In this document: positions 48,262 through 60,364 of the stretch, piece by piece
Layout: the number at the start of each line of letters is the position of its first letter
Numbering within the stretch: position 1 is the stretch's first letter
NCBI RefSeq assembly: GCF_016545825.1
Contig: NC_052616.1
Location: 53,825,716 to 53,889,715, forward strand
DNA length: 64,000 nucleotides
Reading direction: 5' to 3'
Origin: Eucalyptus grandis
Taxonomy: Eukaryota > Streptophyta > Magnoliopsida > Myrtales > Myrtaceae
Position numbers and translations under genes: made by a program
Notes under the pieces: generated by a model
What the model saw: the letters and a program-made list of their open reading frames with translations, nothing else
Databases searched by the model: none
Told to the model about the DNA's origin: nothing

Positions 48262-50326
48262 TCAAGATTGCTTGGGAACGCGGACAAGCTGGAAATCTTC
48301 CATAGACGAACGATGCCTTCCAGGCCTTTTAAAGTCTTCCTTTAGTTGTGCAATCTCCTCACTCTTGGCATTGGCCTGATTACGAACAGAGAGGGCTTGC
48401 ATTTTATCATTCAATGAACAGGAAGAAGCTTGACCTTCATTCTTCAAGCTTTGAACTTCGCATCCCAAGGCATAAATTTGACCTCGCATCTCCAAGAGAA
48501 TATCCATGATTCTGCGAAAATCTGCTCCATTATCGGTCCGAGTACTTGCTTCGGCTCGATCGATGGAGTAAATGCGACGATGGTAGATCGCATAATCTCG
48601 CAGGTTTGGCGATGAAACTTCATGACCTTCCTCTCGGAAACCGAGATGCATAAACATCCTCTGGGTCCGCTGGTGAGCGACCGACTCCTTCACTTGCATC
48701 TGGATATGAAGACTTCACTCCTTTCTCCGATCTCCCCTCGTTTCCATGCCTACGGTGGAGAAGAGTGTTCCTCGGGTTCTCCTTCTTCTCTTCTTTCTTC
48801 TTCAGGTCTTTCCTCCTCTCGTTTCTTTTCAGCTTCTATTTCTTCTTCTTCCTTCTCCTCTCGCTTCTTTCGTCATTTGTTCCGATTCTTTCGTGGAACA
48901 GACGACTTAAATTCTTCAAAGCCAATGCGAGAGATGGTGATGTCTTCCTCATCATCTTCATCCTCAACGAGGAGAGCTCTTCTTCTCTTGGATGGAGCAA
49001 CCATGGGCTCCTTCCCTTTTCTTTTAGCCGCGAAGAGATTTGATGAGATTTTACAGAGTCTTCTCCTTGAATTTCTCCAATTCCTTGCTCGGTTCCTTCC
49101 AGACGCATTTTGGTCACCATTTTCAGTCCTACCACCATATGATCGCATGGTCGAACACAAAAGATTTGTGGAGGCTGAATATTCGATGTCCGAATAACTT
49201 CGTAACAAGGCTTGGGTAAGGGAGTTTACCTCTGTCCTTCATCATTGCTCTATACATGTGAAACATCACAAAGTGTGAGGGAGAGAAAACCTTTTTCCAA
49301 AGAGAATGGCATACATCGCTTGGCCTCCGAACTTGAAACATCAATCTTGGAAGTTGATTTCGGTCGGAGGCAATTAATCACAATCTTGTGAAGCAAGATG
49401 TTGAATGCACCCATTCTTAAGTAGGTGATCTTTTCATCTGTTCTCCTGTCCTTCACCAGTTCAAGTGTGGCCCGAGCAATGGAAACTTTGATTGGTTGAT
49501 ATCTTCCTCTTTCGACTTCTAACACATCTCGCCAAAGATATTCATATCCACAACATAGTCTTGGTCTTTAACGCTGAAAGAGAATCTATTCGCATCCAAA
49601 AAGCTTAGATTTGAATAGAAATATGCAAGTTAATTCAGCATAGGCCTCGAGAGTCGGAGCGAGAACTTTTCAAGTTGAAGATAACTGAACTTTTCCCTCA
49701 AGTTCATATTCACAACATCCAGAAAATCAAAATCCACACTCCTAGGGTTTATTACCCCACGCTTCAGCAATTTCGAGTACAGATCCTTTTGCTCCTTCGA
49801 TCTGAACAAATCTCCCATTTTTCCTTGATTTTCAACCGCAACACCCATTTTTGGTTGAAATTGACTGTACAATTTGTCATCATCATTCCCATCTGCAGGA
49901 TTCGGCCCCCAGTCATGAGGATCACTTGGGATATTTGCAAGGGTTTCCTCAGCCACCCCTTTTCGAGCAATTCCCAAACTTTCCATTTTTCGCAGAAAGA
50001 TATATTTGTTCCCATGTCCTTTGTCTTTAAGAAACTCATCAATGTAGTTCAAAGGAGTACGAATTCCTTTTAAGGCACGATATAACTGGAAAATATAAGC
50101 GGGCTTTTGAACTCTTACAGGGTCTGCATCCTCGATGATTTCTTCATGTTGTTGTTGATCAACGCCTTTAGGACTAGATGGAGCGAATGACGCCGTTGAG
50201 AATGTTGTGGGCTCGCTTGCTGTTCTGAGCCACTTCTTCTTCAGCAAGATCGAAGTGCGTAGGCCCCTCACTCATTCACCGTGGTCCCCCGCTTGCAATT
50301 CTCGAAGACTTTCTTGAAGATGACAT
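48262..50326 (-). pseudogene. Extra ORF (aORF) of Copia 2
   Basis: The frame starts at about 50326 (MSSSRKSSRIASGGPR), a relative of the Copia 1 extra ORF. The best block (50271-49630) holds EEIIEDADPVRVQKPAYIF, FLKDKGHGNKYIFLRKMESL and KDLYSKLLKRGVINPRSVDF. A Lys/Arg and Asp/Glu-rich segment (about 49208-48836) with KRRRALLVEDEDDEEDI looks nuclear. The C terminus (48699-48262) has a coiled-coil stretch and the same ending, FQLVRVPKQS. Several frameshifts separate the blocks. Here the C-terminal part is present once, in contrast to seven times in Copia 1. Confidence 0.75.
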
Positions 50327-50759
50327 CTTTCTCGCTTTTGGAAGATTCCTTGCTTGACTTTCCCAGAAAGATGACAACTTTTTGAGGATTAAACGAAGAA
50401 GAAAAATGGGAATGGAGGATCGATGCTTTCTAGGGTTTTTGAGAGAAAAGTGAAGAGGAATCGACAGTGCACGATCGGTTAAAAAGAGGGATAAACGAAC
50501 CGTCACAAAGGAAATAAAAAAAATGCCTTTTCAAAATAACTGTCTTTTTCCGCAAAAATAGCCATTTCAAAATAACTTCCTTTTTGAAAATGAAACGATG
50601 CAATATTTACGTCAATTAAATATAGCAACAATTTAATCACAAATTCTCCGACGATCGTACCTTTTAAGATTAGATTCAAGAGAGAAAGACTTACAACGAC
50701 GGACGTACCAAGACTGTCTTTCAGATAAAGTCTTGTAAGTCTGAGTCTGAAAGTCTTTA

Positions 50760-52413
50760 GACTTTGATATCCTCATACCTCAAAATGTTGAGTCTGGAAC
50801 GTATAGACTCAAATTGATTTTTCTCCAAAGGCTTTGTGAATATATCCGCCAGTTGATTCTTTGAGTCAACAAATTGAATTGAAACATCTCCATTTTGAAC
50901 ATGGTCTCTAATAAAGTGATATCGAATCTCTATATGCTTTGCTCTTGAGTGGAGAATTGGATTTTTGGTGAGGTTGATAACGCTGGTGTTGTCGCAATTA
51001 ATCTCCGTGCATGAGTCTTCAATTTCAAAGTCTCTTAGCCGTCTTTTTTATCCATAGAATTTGCGAACAGCAGCTTCCAAGGGCTACATATTCTACTTCA
51101 TTGAAAGGGACACAAGTGCTTTGTTTCCTTGAAAACCAAGACACCTCCCGTTCCAAGCAACCGGCGGGTTCCCAAAGTGCTTTTTCTATCAACTCGCAAC
51201 CGGCCAGATCTGCGTCGAATATCCTGAAGATTAAATTCTCCCTTCTTAGGATACCAAAGACCGATGCTTGATGATGAAGCAACGTATTTAATGATGCGTT
51301 TCGCAGACCGAGATGGGATTCTCTAGGATTTGATTGAAACCTAGCACGAGATGCAAACACTCAACAAAATGTCGGTCTAGAAGCGGTAAGATAAAGAAGT
51401 GAACCAATGATGCTTCGTACGTACAGCTTTTGATCAACTTTCTTCCCTTCTTCATCTTTGTCTATATTCAAAGAACTTGACATTGGTATGTCGGTCTTTT
51501 GCACTTTTCCAGTCCAAACCTTTTGACAAGATCATTAACATATTTTTCTTGATAAATAAAAGTTCCTTCCTTCAATTGTTTTACTTGAAGACCAAGAAGG
51601 AATGTTAACTCTCCCATCATACTCATTTCAAACTCATCCCGCATAGACTTAGAAAATTTCTTGCCGATTTTCATTAGAGGATCTGAAAATAATGTCATCC
51701 ACATATATTTGAACAAGTAAGAAACTTTTGTTTTTTCCTTTTTGATAAATAAAGTCGTATCTACTTTACCTTTGACAAAACCATTTTGTATTAAAAACTT
51801 ACTTAATCTGTCGTACCAAGCTCGAGGTGCTTGCTTTAAACCATACAAAGCCTTTTCGGTCAAGACCGAGTCCGGCTTATTTGGGTCTTCAAACCCTCGT
51901 GGTTGTTCCACATAAACTTCCTCATGGATAAATCCATTTAGGAAGGCGCTTTTGACGTCCATTTGGAATAACTGAAATTCTTATAACAAGCAAACGCAAG
52001 TAATAGTCGAATAGCTTCTAACCTTGCTACCGGAGCGTAAGTCTCATCATAGTCTATTCCTTCTTCTTGCGTATATCCCTTGGCCACGAGTCTTGCTTTG
52101 TTTCGTACAACTTTTCCTTTCTCATTCATCTTGTTTCGAACACCCATTTAGCTCCAATAACGGTTTTACCTTTTGGTTTGGATGTCAATTCCCAGTTACA
52201 TCATTAATGTTGAACTGTCTTAGCTCTTCTTGCATAGCTTCAATCCAGCTTTCATCGATAAAGCTTCTTCTATGCTCTTTGGTTCAATTTCAAAACGAGC
52301 CACAAAGACTAGACTCTTCTCCCCTTTTTGATCTCGGTGCGAATTCCTTCATTAATTTCGCCGATAATAAGATCTTTGGGATGACTGGACTTATGCTTCC
52401 AGTTACTTGTTGA
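50760..52413 (-). pseudogene. Copia 2 reverse transcriptase and RNase H
   Basis: Minus-strand RT pieces (52147-51468) include [40 protein letters not shown] and the [19 protein letters not shown] block. The catalytic motif IYVDDIIF is present near 51700, but one frame off from its upstream part. RNase H follows (about 51400-50800) with the ADLAGCELIEKAL-type and YVALGSCCSQILWIK blocks and ends near the aORF. A frameshift at the YVDD region disables translation as written. Copia 1 lacks exactly this interval. Confidence 0.88.
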
Positions 52414-53830
52414 TTTGTCTCGGTTGATGATCTCTCTCTTTGTTTGGATCTTCACGAACATCCCGATGCTGGTTTTCAGTCCGAGATGCTTCTTGAGTTG
52501 TAAGCTTTGTAAGGTCTCGGAGCAGGTTCGGACTCTTCTTGATGAGTCCGACTTGATTCATCTTGCGTTGAGTCTTGAAATTTGACATTCATTGACTCCT
52601 CCACAGGCCGGCTCTTCTTGTTATAGACTCTGAAGGCTTTGCTTGATGTAGAATATCCAAGGAAGATACCTTCATCCGATCTTTCTTCAAACTTACCAAC
52701 TCGATCTTTTGCATTTTTCAATATAAAACATTTGCAACCGAATACATGAAAGTATGAAACAATAGGCTTCTTATCTTTGAACAACTCATAAGGGGTTTTC
52801 TCTAGAATAGGTCTTAAGAAGACTCTATTGATGATATAGCATGCTGTTGAAACAAACTTCAGCCCAAAATCGTGAACAAATCTTGCTTTCAATTAAAAGA
52901 GTTCTAGCCATTTCTTGAAGAGATCTGTTCTTTCTTTCCACAACTCCATTTTGCTTTGAGGAATATATGGAGAGGAGAACACATGATTAAAGCCGATTCA
53001 TGACAAAATTTTGTAAAATCTTGATTTTCAAATTCACCTCCATGATCTGTTCTTATACTTGAGATAACACATCCTTTTTCATTTTGAACCTTTTTAGCAA
53101 ACTTTTCAAAATACGAGAAGGTTTCGGACTTACTTGCAAGGAAATATACCCAAGTAAAACGGGAGTAATCGTCCACAATTACTAGGCAATATTTCTTACC
53201 TCCAATACTGTGTTTCTGGTTGGTCCAAAGAGATCCATATGCAGCAACCGTAGTACATGATTAGTAGAGACATGATTTATTGGCTTAAATGAATTTCTTA
53301 CCTGCTTTCCCAGAATACATGGAGTGCATGGATCAATCTTTTGATAAGGTAATTTGGGTAGTCCTCGAACAAGCTGCTTTGATGAGATTTTGGCTAATTG
53401 CTTCATGTTGACATGACCAAGCTTTCTGTGCCATAAGCTTGCTTTGTCTTGAATTGAGATAAAACATTGCGATTCATTTGGTTTTACATCCAGAAGATAG
53501 ATGTTTCCATGTCTACGACCCATGAAAGACTCGAGTAGAGTCTTTACCGATTCCGAACATATTCCTTCTTGAAAGAAGATCTTGAATCCAAGATCACACA
53601 ATTGACTAATGCTGAGAAGATTGTAATTGAGTCCTTCCACTAAGGAAACATTACTTATTGTGAGATTTCCAATTTTCACAGTTCCAAATCCCACAATACT
53701 TCATTTGATGTTTCCTCCAAATGAAACTTTTCCACCATTTACTTGAGCAAGCTTTATAAAACAATTTGAGTCTCCTGTCATGTGTCTCGAGCATCCACTG
53801 TCAAGATACCACTTTACCTTTTTCTTGACA
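52403..53830 (-). pseudogene. Copia 2 protease and integrase
   Basis: The protease end (about 53820-53690; DSGCSRHMTG-like) leads into the GAG-pre-integrase region (53694-53182; SLWHRKLGHVNMKQLAKISS) and integrase (53220-52904; DYSRFTWVYFLASKSETFSY). Unlike Copia 1, the catalytic residues are kept: Asp in LLHMDLFGPT, Asp in SIRTDHGGEFENQDF, and the Glu-containing region before ARTLLIESK. The C-terminal integrase block (52892-52476) has PYELFKDKKPIVSYFHVFGC. A few frameshifts remain. Confidence 0.88.
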
Positions 53831-54187
53831 ATGACCTGCATTTAAAAAAGAGTCTCAAGCTTTCTTTGGTACCCAAACTTTCTTGGGTCCTTTGGTGTTA
53901 GTAACATAAGCGATTAGCCCATATTTTCTTAACATGTTTCCAAACCATAGGACACTCTTTTTCAAAGTGATCCGGATTATTGCATTTTGAACATCTCGAG
54001 AGCATTTCTACCTACGATTTTACAAAAACTTTCTTGAAGTGATTTTTGTAAACCTCTCTCGAGAGTCTTTTCTTAATTCTTTCTTTTACTTTAGGAAAAT
54101 CAATCAAGGGAATTGTTTCTCGCTGACATACCTAGACCGAACTTATTGAAGTAAGGTCTTTGAGCTGAAAGAATTTTCTCAAGTTTT

Positions 54188-55530
54188 TCAGACCCTATTG
54201 AAAATTTCTTTGAAATATTTGATAAGTCTGTTTTTTAAAAGAGCATTTTCTTTTAAAAGATTATCTACATTTTCTTTAAGAGTGGAAACAAAGTCTAGAC
54301 TTTTAACTCTTTCTACTAAAACATTTTCCTTTTGTTTTAGAGCTGAGTTTTCCTTTTTCAGTTCGGAAATTCTTTTGAGAGAAGTCTTAAGACTAAAATA
54401 TAGTTCATCAATGTATTTAGAAACTTTGACAGGAATTTTAAAATTACTTGCCTCAAATTCACTCACCGGCTCGAGTCTGATTGTGCCATCGACATAGATT
54501 GGCATATTCATTATCACTTTCTTCACACTCGTATCACTCCAGTTTCGGCTTTGAGAGCTTTTCGAAATTTTTCAGCTTTTCCTCTCTTCTTCTTGAAGAG
54601 GACAATTGATCTGATGTATCCCTTTTCTTTATTCAAAGCGGACTACGTCTTTGTTTGGTTCCTCATCATCAATGACTTGGTCCGCTGTCTTTTGAAAGCT
54701 TTGTTTCTTTGAGTTGAACCTTCTTCCTTTTCTATTCGGTTTTCAATCTTCTTATCATTAGAGCAAGCTCCTCATCGTCCATATCATCTTCAGAATCTGT
54801 ATCATCATAATCATCATTTGATTTTAATGCAATGGATTTATTACCTTTTGGATCTTCATCTTCATTGATCGGTTCCACTTCATAAGACTGAAGAGTTCCA
54901 ATTAGCTCGTCGACAGATAGTGGCATAATTCTTTGCGTCTCTCTTATCGAAGTCTTTATGTGATTCCAATCCTGGAGAGTCCACGCAGTAGCTTGTTTAC
55001 CTTCATGGGATCAGGAAGTTGGTTGACCTTGATTTTCAAGACCATTCACAATATCTCGTAAAAACGACTAAACATGTCGATATAGATTCTCCGGTTTCAT
55101 TCTCAAGGCTTCGTATTGACCGAGAAGAATGTTGATTCTTGTTTCCTTCACTCGATCTGTTCCTTCATAGGTGATATGCAATCTGTCCCAAACTTCTTTT
55201 CTTTGTAACACAAAAAGATATTCTATTATATTCAGTTGGTGACAAAGCACGATAAGGAGTAAATTGCTTTTGCATCGAGTGCTTGTCTCTTGATTATTTC
55301 TTCCCGAGTCATTCCGCCGGTCTCATCGCTTTCTTTTCCTCTTTCGAGACTCGATGCGTAGTAAGAGTAATTCCTTTTTCTACAACGTCCCATTCCGAGG
55401 ATCCTTTGATCGTAGGAAAGCTTTCATCTTGTTCTTCCGGATGTTGTAATCCTTTCCATCAAAGTAGGGTGGTCTGGTATTGCTTTGCCCTTCCATCAGC
55501 CCTAGTGCTAGCATACTACCCATGGATCTT
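54188..55530 (-). pseudogene. Copia 2 gag region
   Basis: Minus-strand pieces match the Copia 1 gag: an N-terminal EGQSNTRPPYFDGK-like stretch (about 55500-55430), a middle block (55250-55068; KEVWDRLHITYEGTDRVKET), MPLSVDELIGTLQSYEVEPI (54926-54732) and a coiled-coil segment (54526-54188; ELYFSLKTSLKRISELKKEN). The zinc-knuckle region near 54630 is scrambled by indels. Confidence 0.8.
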
Positions 55531-55571
55531 TTACTACGAAGTAAAACACTTCAAATAAAGTAAGTACACAG

Positions 55572-55583
55572 GGCTCGATACCA
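55572..55583 (-). other. Primer-binding site of Copia 2
   Basis: The minus strand reads tggtatcgagcc two bases inside the 5' LTR, where tggtatcagagc is expected for initiator-Met tRNA. The loss of cag to cg here matches the CAG-site pattern seen throughout the element. Confidence 0.8.
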
Positions 55584-55585
55584 AT

Positions 55586-56472
55586 TGATATTGCTAGTAT
55601 GAGTACCTAGAGGGGGGTGAATAGGTATATAAAAGATTTTTCTTCAACAATTGCACAATACTAGACAGTTGAAGGAAACGATAATCAAAGTAAGACTGAG
55701 AGAAGAGAAAATTGAACACGCGGTTTATAGTGGTTCGGCTTATATTAAGCCTACGTCCACTTTTTTTTTCACCGACAGCCTATTGGCTGGATTCCACTAT
55801 GAACAAAAGAGAAGTTACAAGACACGCTTTGCCTTGATTCCACAAAGTGTAGATGTTCTACCACACCTCCTCAAGATTTCTCACAAATATAGACTCTCTT
55901 TTGTATACAAGTATTCGCTCAAAGGAATTGTCTAAACAAAAAGGAGCTTCAGACTTTGGAATTCTTCTATCGCGCACACCTTGAACAACTAAGACCGTCT
56001 TCCTTTATGCCATCATACCCGTTGGCACTTACCAAAGGAATTCCTCCAATCTACCCGTTGGACGGAATCAATTAGGAAGATTGTTCAAGCTATTAAAGGA
56101 GCGTGTTGATAGCCCATCAATCATGTTCGCCCATACAATCAGGATCTTGATTTCCATAAGCAGAACCTTCCAATAATATTTAGGCAATCACCGGATCTTC
56201 AATTATCGAGTCAATCTTCGATCAATCAAAGGACTCCGTTATGTCTTCTCCACCACGAGATCTTCTCCAGGTTGATAAGGTTAAATCATTAACGAAACAT
56301 CCAGTTGGATAACCTTTCTTCAACAGATTAGAGACTCACAATGAGGATGACTTTGAGTCTTGAGTCCGCTATCCTGAGGTCTTCGACTTTAAATAGCGTA
56401 GTCCGCAAGCCTTCGACTGGACCGATAAAACTTTTGTCAACTTCAAAACACTTCAAGAAGATTTCTCCAACA
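55586..56472 (-). repeat. 5' LTR of Copia 2
   Basis: An 887-bp LTR ending CCAACA before the TSD ctacc. It lacks a short segment near 56000 that the 3' LTR retains. Confidence 0.93.
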
Positions 56473-57431
56473 CTACCTTCCGCTGGTCCTCCTCTGCCTA
56501 ACCAGCCGCCCGCCTCCCCCTCCGTCAGCCTCAACCAGCAGCAAGCGAAAATAGGTATCCCAGCCCAGTTTTGGCCCGTTTTGCCCGGCTTCCCGACCCC
56601 GAATGCTTGGCCCGCTTTGAGGAAAGTTGTTCCCCTTAGCATCCCCGTTATTTTGGTCCGCTCGGCTCGCTAATCCGGTGAGTTTAGCTCACTAAATCTT
56701 GATTAGACGGTTAATGATGTCCTAAGTGTACTTAGTCTAAGTTAAGTAAGTTTAGGTGGTTAGATTAGTTTATTTGGTTGAGGATTAGATTATGGTGTTT
56801 AATTAAGTTAAAGTGTGTTTAGTTTAAAGCTAAGTAAGTTTATTTTAATATAAGCCTTAATGTGACATATTAGTTTTTATTTTTTATTTATTTAAATGTT
56901 TCGAAATTCTAGAAATTTTAATAATTTATTATATTTCGAAAATTATTTTTTTTAAAAATTTAAAAATTTTCAAAAAAATTATTTATGACCTCAATTGCTC
57001 GAATTTTGTGTCGATCACTCACTATGCATTTAGAATTTGAATTTGATGAATGGATGTGGCAAATTGAGTGTTGATTGTGGTAAATAGGGATTTTATTCAT
57101 AAAAACTCAAGTGTCGAGTTTTGATGCAAAAATTGGATTTTAATGATTATATTAAATAGTGGGGTTTGAAAAAGTGAGATATTGGCTTTCTAGTTCGAAA
57201 TTAGCCTGCCCCCCCACACACGTGAGTAATTTCTGAAATATTTTTAATATGAAGAAAAATGGCCGGAATCACTATTTTAAGTGGAAGCATTGAGTGAAAA
57301 GCAAAGTGTCATGAGGCCAAGTATGATTTGACTGTGTGATAATTAAGAGGAATCGTCCTGAGCTATTGAGCTGGACTTTTGCCCCTATATGGGATGCCCC
57401 TTACAACGAATGCAGGTCGCAGTAAAGGCTA

Positions 57432-60364
57432 TGTCACGCCCCGAACCTCGAGCGCGCCAACATCCCACCATGGTCATGCAAATGCGACATTCCCAAGTAA
57501 TGTCGCCGACCCCATTCATTTATTATTGCGCAAACGAAACGTATTATAAAACCCCTGACAATGAAATACGGGATAGAAAAACAAAAAGCAAAACCACAAC
57601 ATAACACTTTCATAATTCAACAGAATTACAAACAGAGGTCTACGGCGAAAAGTCTACAAAAGACCAGCTCTCAAAAATGAACTGTCCTATGACCAACAAG
57701 TCGGACACATTCTCCAATCCTTATGACTTCGCCTCTACAACTCCTCAAGGCCAACCAAAGCTATCTAGCCGCTCCGTCCACCAGGGACCTGAAATTGTAA
57801 TCCCTAAACTAGGATGAGACAATGTCTCAGCAAATTCAACCCCCTAAACCCCTATTAGAAAGAAAATACGCCTCGGGTGGCCTAGCCACATCACACAGAA
57901 GACTTACCTCGCATTAGTCTTCATCTGCAGGTTAGCACAGTTTATATAATTCAACCACATGCAATTATAATAACCAAACGACTGCAGCACAATCACGTCA
58001 TCGAAACAATTCAACCACTTGGATCGTCTCAACGATCAATCGACTCAGCCGATTACATGTCATTCTAGCAAATCAATCATTGCTCTCAATCACGGCCCCA
58101 CTCGGCAAAATTAGAATTAGTGGCATCACGGCCCCACTCGGCACAACCTTTAAAAGGTGGCAAATTACGGCCCGGTTGGGTGCGACCTTTATCAGGTGGC
58201 ATATCACGGCCTCACTGGGCGCGACCTCTAATAGGTGGCATATCATGGCCCCACTGGGTGCGACCTCTAATAGGAGGCATATCACGGCCAATCGCCCATC
58301 AATTTCCACACTTAGCATTTTATAAAGAGTCCCTATATATCGCAATCACATTCGATTCGCCACAACCAATCATCAATTTCAAATTCTACACGCACAGCAG
58401 TGATCGGCACGAAATTCTGAGCAACCGGGGTCAAAAATAATTTTTCCGTTTTTTTTAAATAATAATATTTTAATAATTTCGGAATATAATATAATATTAT
58501 AATTTCCAGAATTTCGAAATAATCAAATAATTCAAAATTAAAATCCTATTATGTCCCATCAAGGTTTATTATTAAATAAACTCTCTTAGCCTTTAATTAA
58601 ACATGCTTTAAATTAAACAAACATCTTAGTCTAAATCACAATTAAATAAACTAAACTAACCACCTAAGCTTACTTAACTTAGACTAAGCACACTTAGGGC
58701 ATCATTAACCGTCTAATCAAGATTTAGTGGGCTAAACTCACCCGATTAGCGAGCCAATCGAACCAAAACAACAAGGACGTCAAGGGGATTGACTTTTCTC
58801 AAGGTGGGCCGAGCATCCGGGCTCGGGAAGCCGGCCAAAACGGGGCGAAGAAGGGGCTGAGAAACCCATTTTTGCAGTTGCTGGATGCGGCTAGACAGAG
58901 GCTGCTCCGCGGCGGTTTAGACGCGGGGGACAGCGGAGAAGCGACGGCTGCAGCTTGGTGGTGGCCCACGGCGGCGGCCGGCTCGGGCGATGGAGGGCGA
59001 CGGCGGCGTGGGCTAGCGCAGGCTGGGTGAAGCAGGCGGAGCGAAGAGAGAGGCGACGGTCCAAGCGAGGCGCGCGTGGGGCGACGCACGGGTGCGTGAC
59101 GACACGCGCGGCGGCAAGCTCCGGCAACGGGCGTGCGGCATTGAGCTCGGCTGGGTCCTTCGCCGGCCGCACGAGATCTCGGGGAATCTGCTGGGAAACG
59201 GGCTAAGGCGGAGCGGAGAGGCGAGCTGACCGGCAAGCGGGCGCGAGAGACGCGGGGCGACGGCGACGATGAGCGGTTGCCGACGGCCGAGCGGCGGCGA
59301 AGGGGCGGCGTCGGGCTGGCCTAGCCGGTCGCGCATCCTCTTCCCCCTTTTCTCTCTCTTCTCAAGGTTGAAGAAAGTGGTGGGACCTCCTCACTTTTTG
59401 AGGACCAATTAGCACTTGCCACTTGTCAAGCTCTCCTTCAATATGGCCCAACCACCATGACATCACATGGTTTCATACTCCACTGTCCCAAACCTTCCAC
59501 AACCTTTCTCCAATAGGTTCAATTTCTTTTTCCACCGAGGCCTAAATTCTCGTACATTAAATTCTTCAATTATATTCAATTCTCTTCCAATTGAGTCTAA
59601 TTGAAGTCCATAAAATTAATCCAATGTCACCACACTTCAATTCACATCTTCACTTGTTCGTAGAACCAACTTAAGTCCCAAAAGCGCGATCAAAGGCGGG
59701 CCTACTAATTTCTCGAGCCAATTTAGCCATTCTCTGATTATTTTACTGAAAAACTTGGCTTGCATGAAAAATCTCCCGAAGATGAGTTAATATTCCTAAA
59801 ATGATTTGTGACACACCCAAACTTCTAATTTCTGAATTCGATCTCAATTCCACGGTTAATTTCACTTTGGCACGATACTAGCGCAGCCCAACCTACCGGG
59901 TAGCCTTTAGAAATTTTCATGCATTTGACCTGTGGTTGATCAATTCAAGCCACATTGTACATCTTTGATACATTGGCGACTTTCGGTTGTCGGGGTAATC
60001 TCAAGGTTTCAAATACGGACATAGGGTACCCAATCAACAGAAAAGTTTGTCTAGTGTCAATCGACAAGAATTGTGCGATCTGATGAATCACCCACACCTG
60101 ATCACATGCCTCTGTCGAGTCGACCTATCTCCGGTCTCTAATCAATTTTTAATTGTGCCGTAATGACCCTTGTAGATTAGCTCGGTCGAAAGGTCACTTC
60201 TTGGTCAAATTCTCGAGTCTGATGCATTAGAAACTCTTAACGGCTTCACCCGATAGACTATTTTTCACATGAGTGGCTGACTCAAGGAAATGAACTATAT
60301 GCATGCCAACGAAATGCCTGTCTTTATTTATTGAAAATAGAATTGGAAAAATCGGGATGTCACA
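57432..60364 (+). mobile_element. Inner solo LTR, same family as outer, opposite orientation
   Basis: This 2,933-bp repeat starts TGTCACGCCCCGAACC and ends ATCGGGATGTCACA, with perfect 5-bp TSDs ggcta (57427-57431 and 60365-60369). Its sequence is the reverse complement, with divergence, of the pieces of the outer solo LTR that surround it. A GC-rich section (about 58800-59340) corresponds to 46720-46980 plus 56480-56680 of the outer copy. Arg/Ala/Pro-rich frames there are compositional. No internal retroelement domains are present. Confidence 0.92.
58090..58290. repeat. ~40-bp minisatellite inside inner solo LTR
   Basis: About five tandem, imperfect copies of a unit reading atcacggccccactgggcgcg followed by acctctaataggtggcat. 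The corresponding part of the outer LTR (about 57060-57110) lacks it, so the array is specific to this insertion or its source copy. Confidence 0.85.

Larger units (their letters stand above)
46987..56472 (-). mobile_element. Copia LTR retrotransposon 2 (9.5 kb), near full length
   Basis: Perfect 5-bp TSDs ctacc (46982-46986 and 56473-56477) bound LTRs that start TGATATTGCTAGTATG and end CCAACA. It reads on the minus strand: 5' LTR 56472-55586, PBS, gag, protease, integrase, RT, RNase H, extra ORF, PPT and 3' LTR 47891-46987. It belongs to the same broad lineage as Copia 1 but is a different family. The LTRs agree closely apart from a few indels and CAG/CTG-type differences, so it is younger than Copia 1. 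Many frameshifts occur at CAG/CTG-like positions and may be consensus errors. Confidence 0.95.

Noticed and set aside
58799..59336. Long Arg/Ala/Pro-rich open frames
   Set aside because: They lie in the GC-rich part of a solo LTR, overlap on both strands and show no domain.
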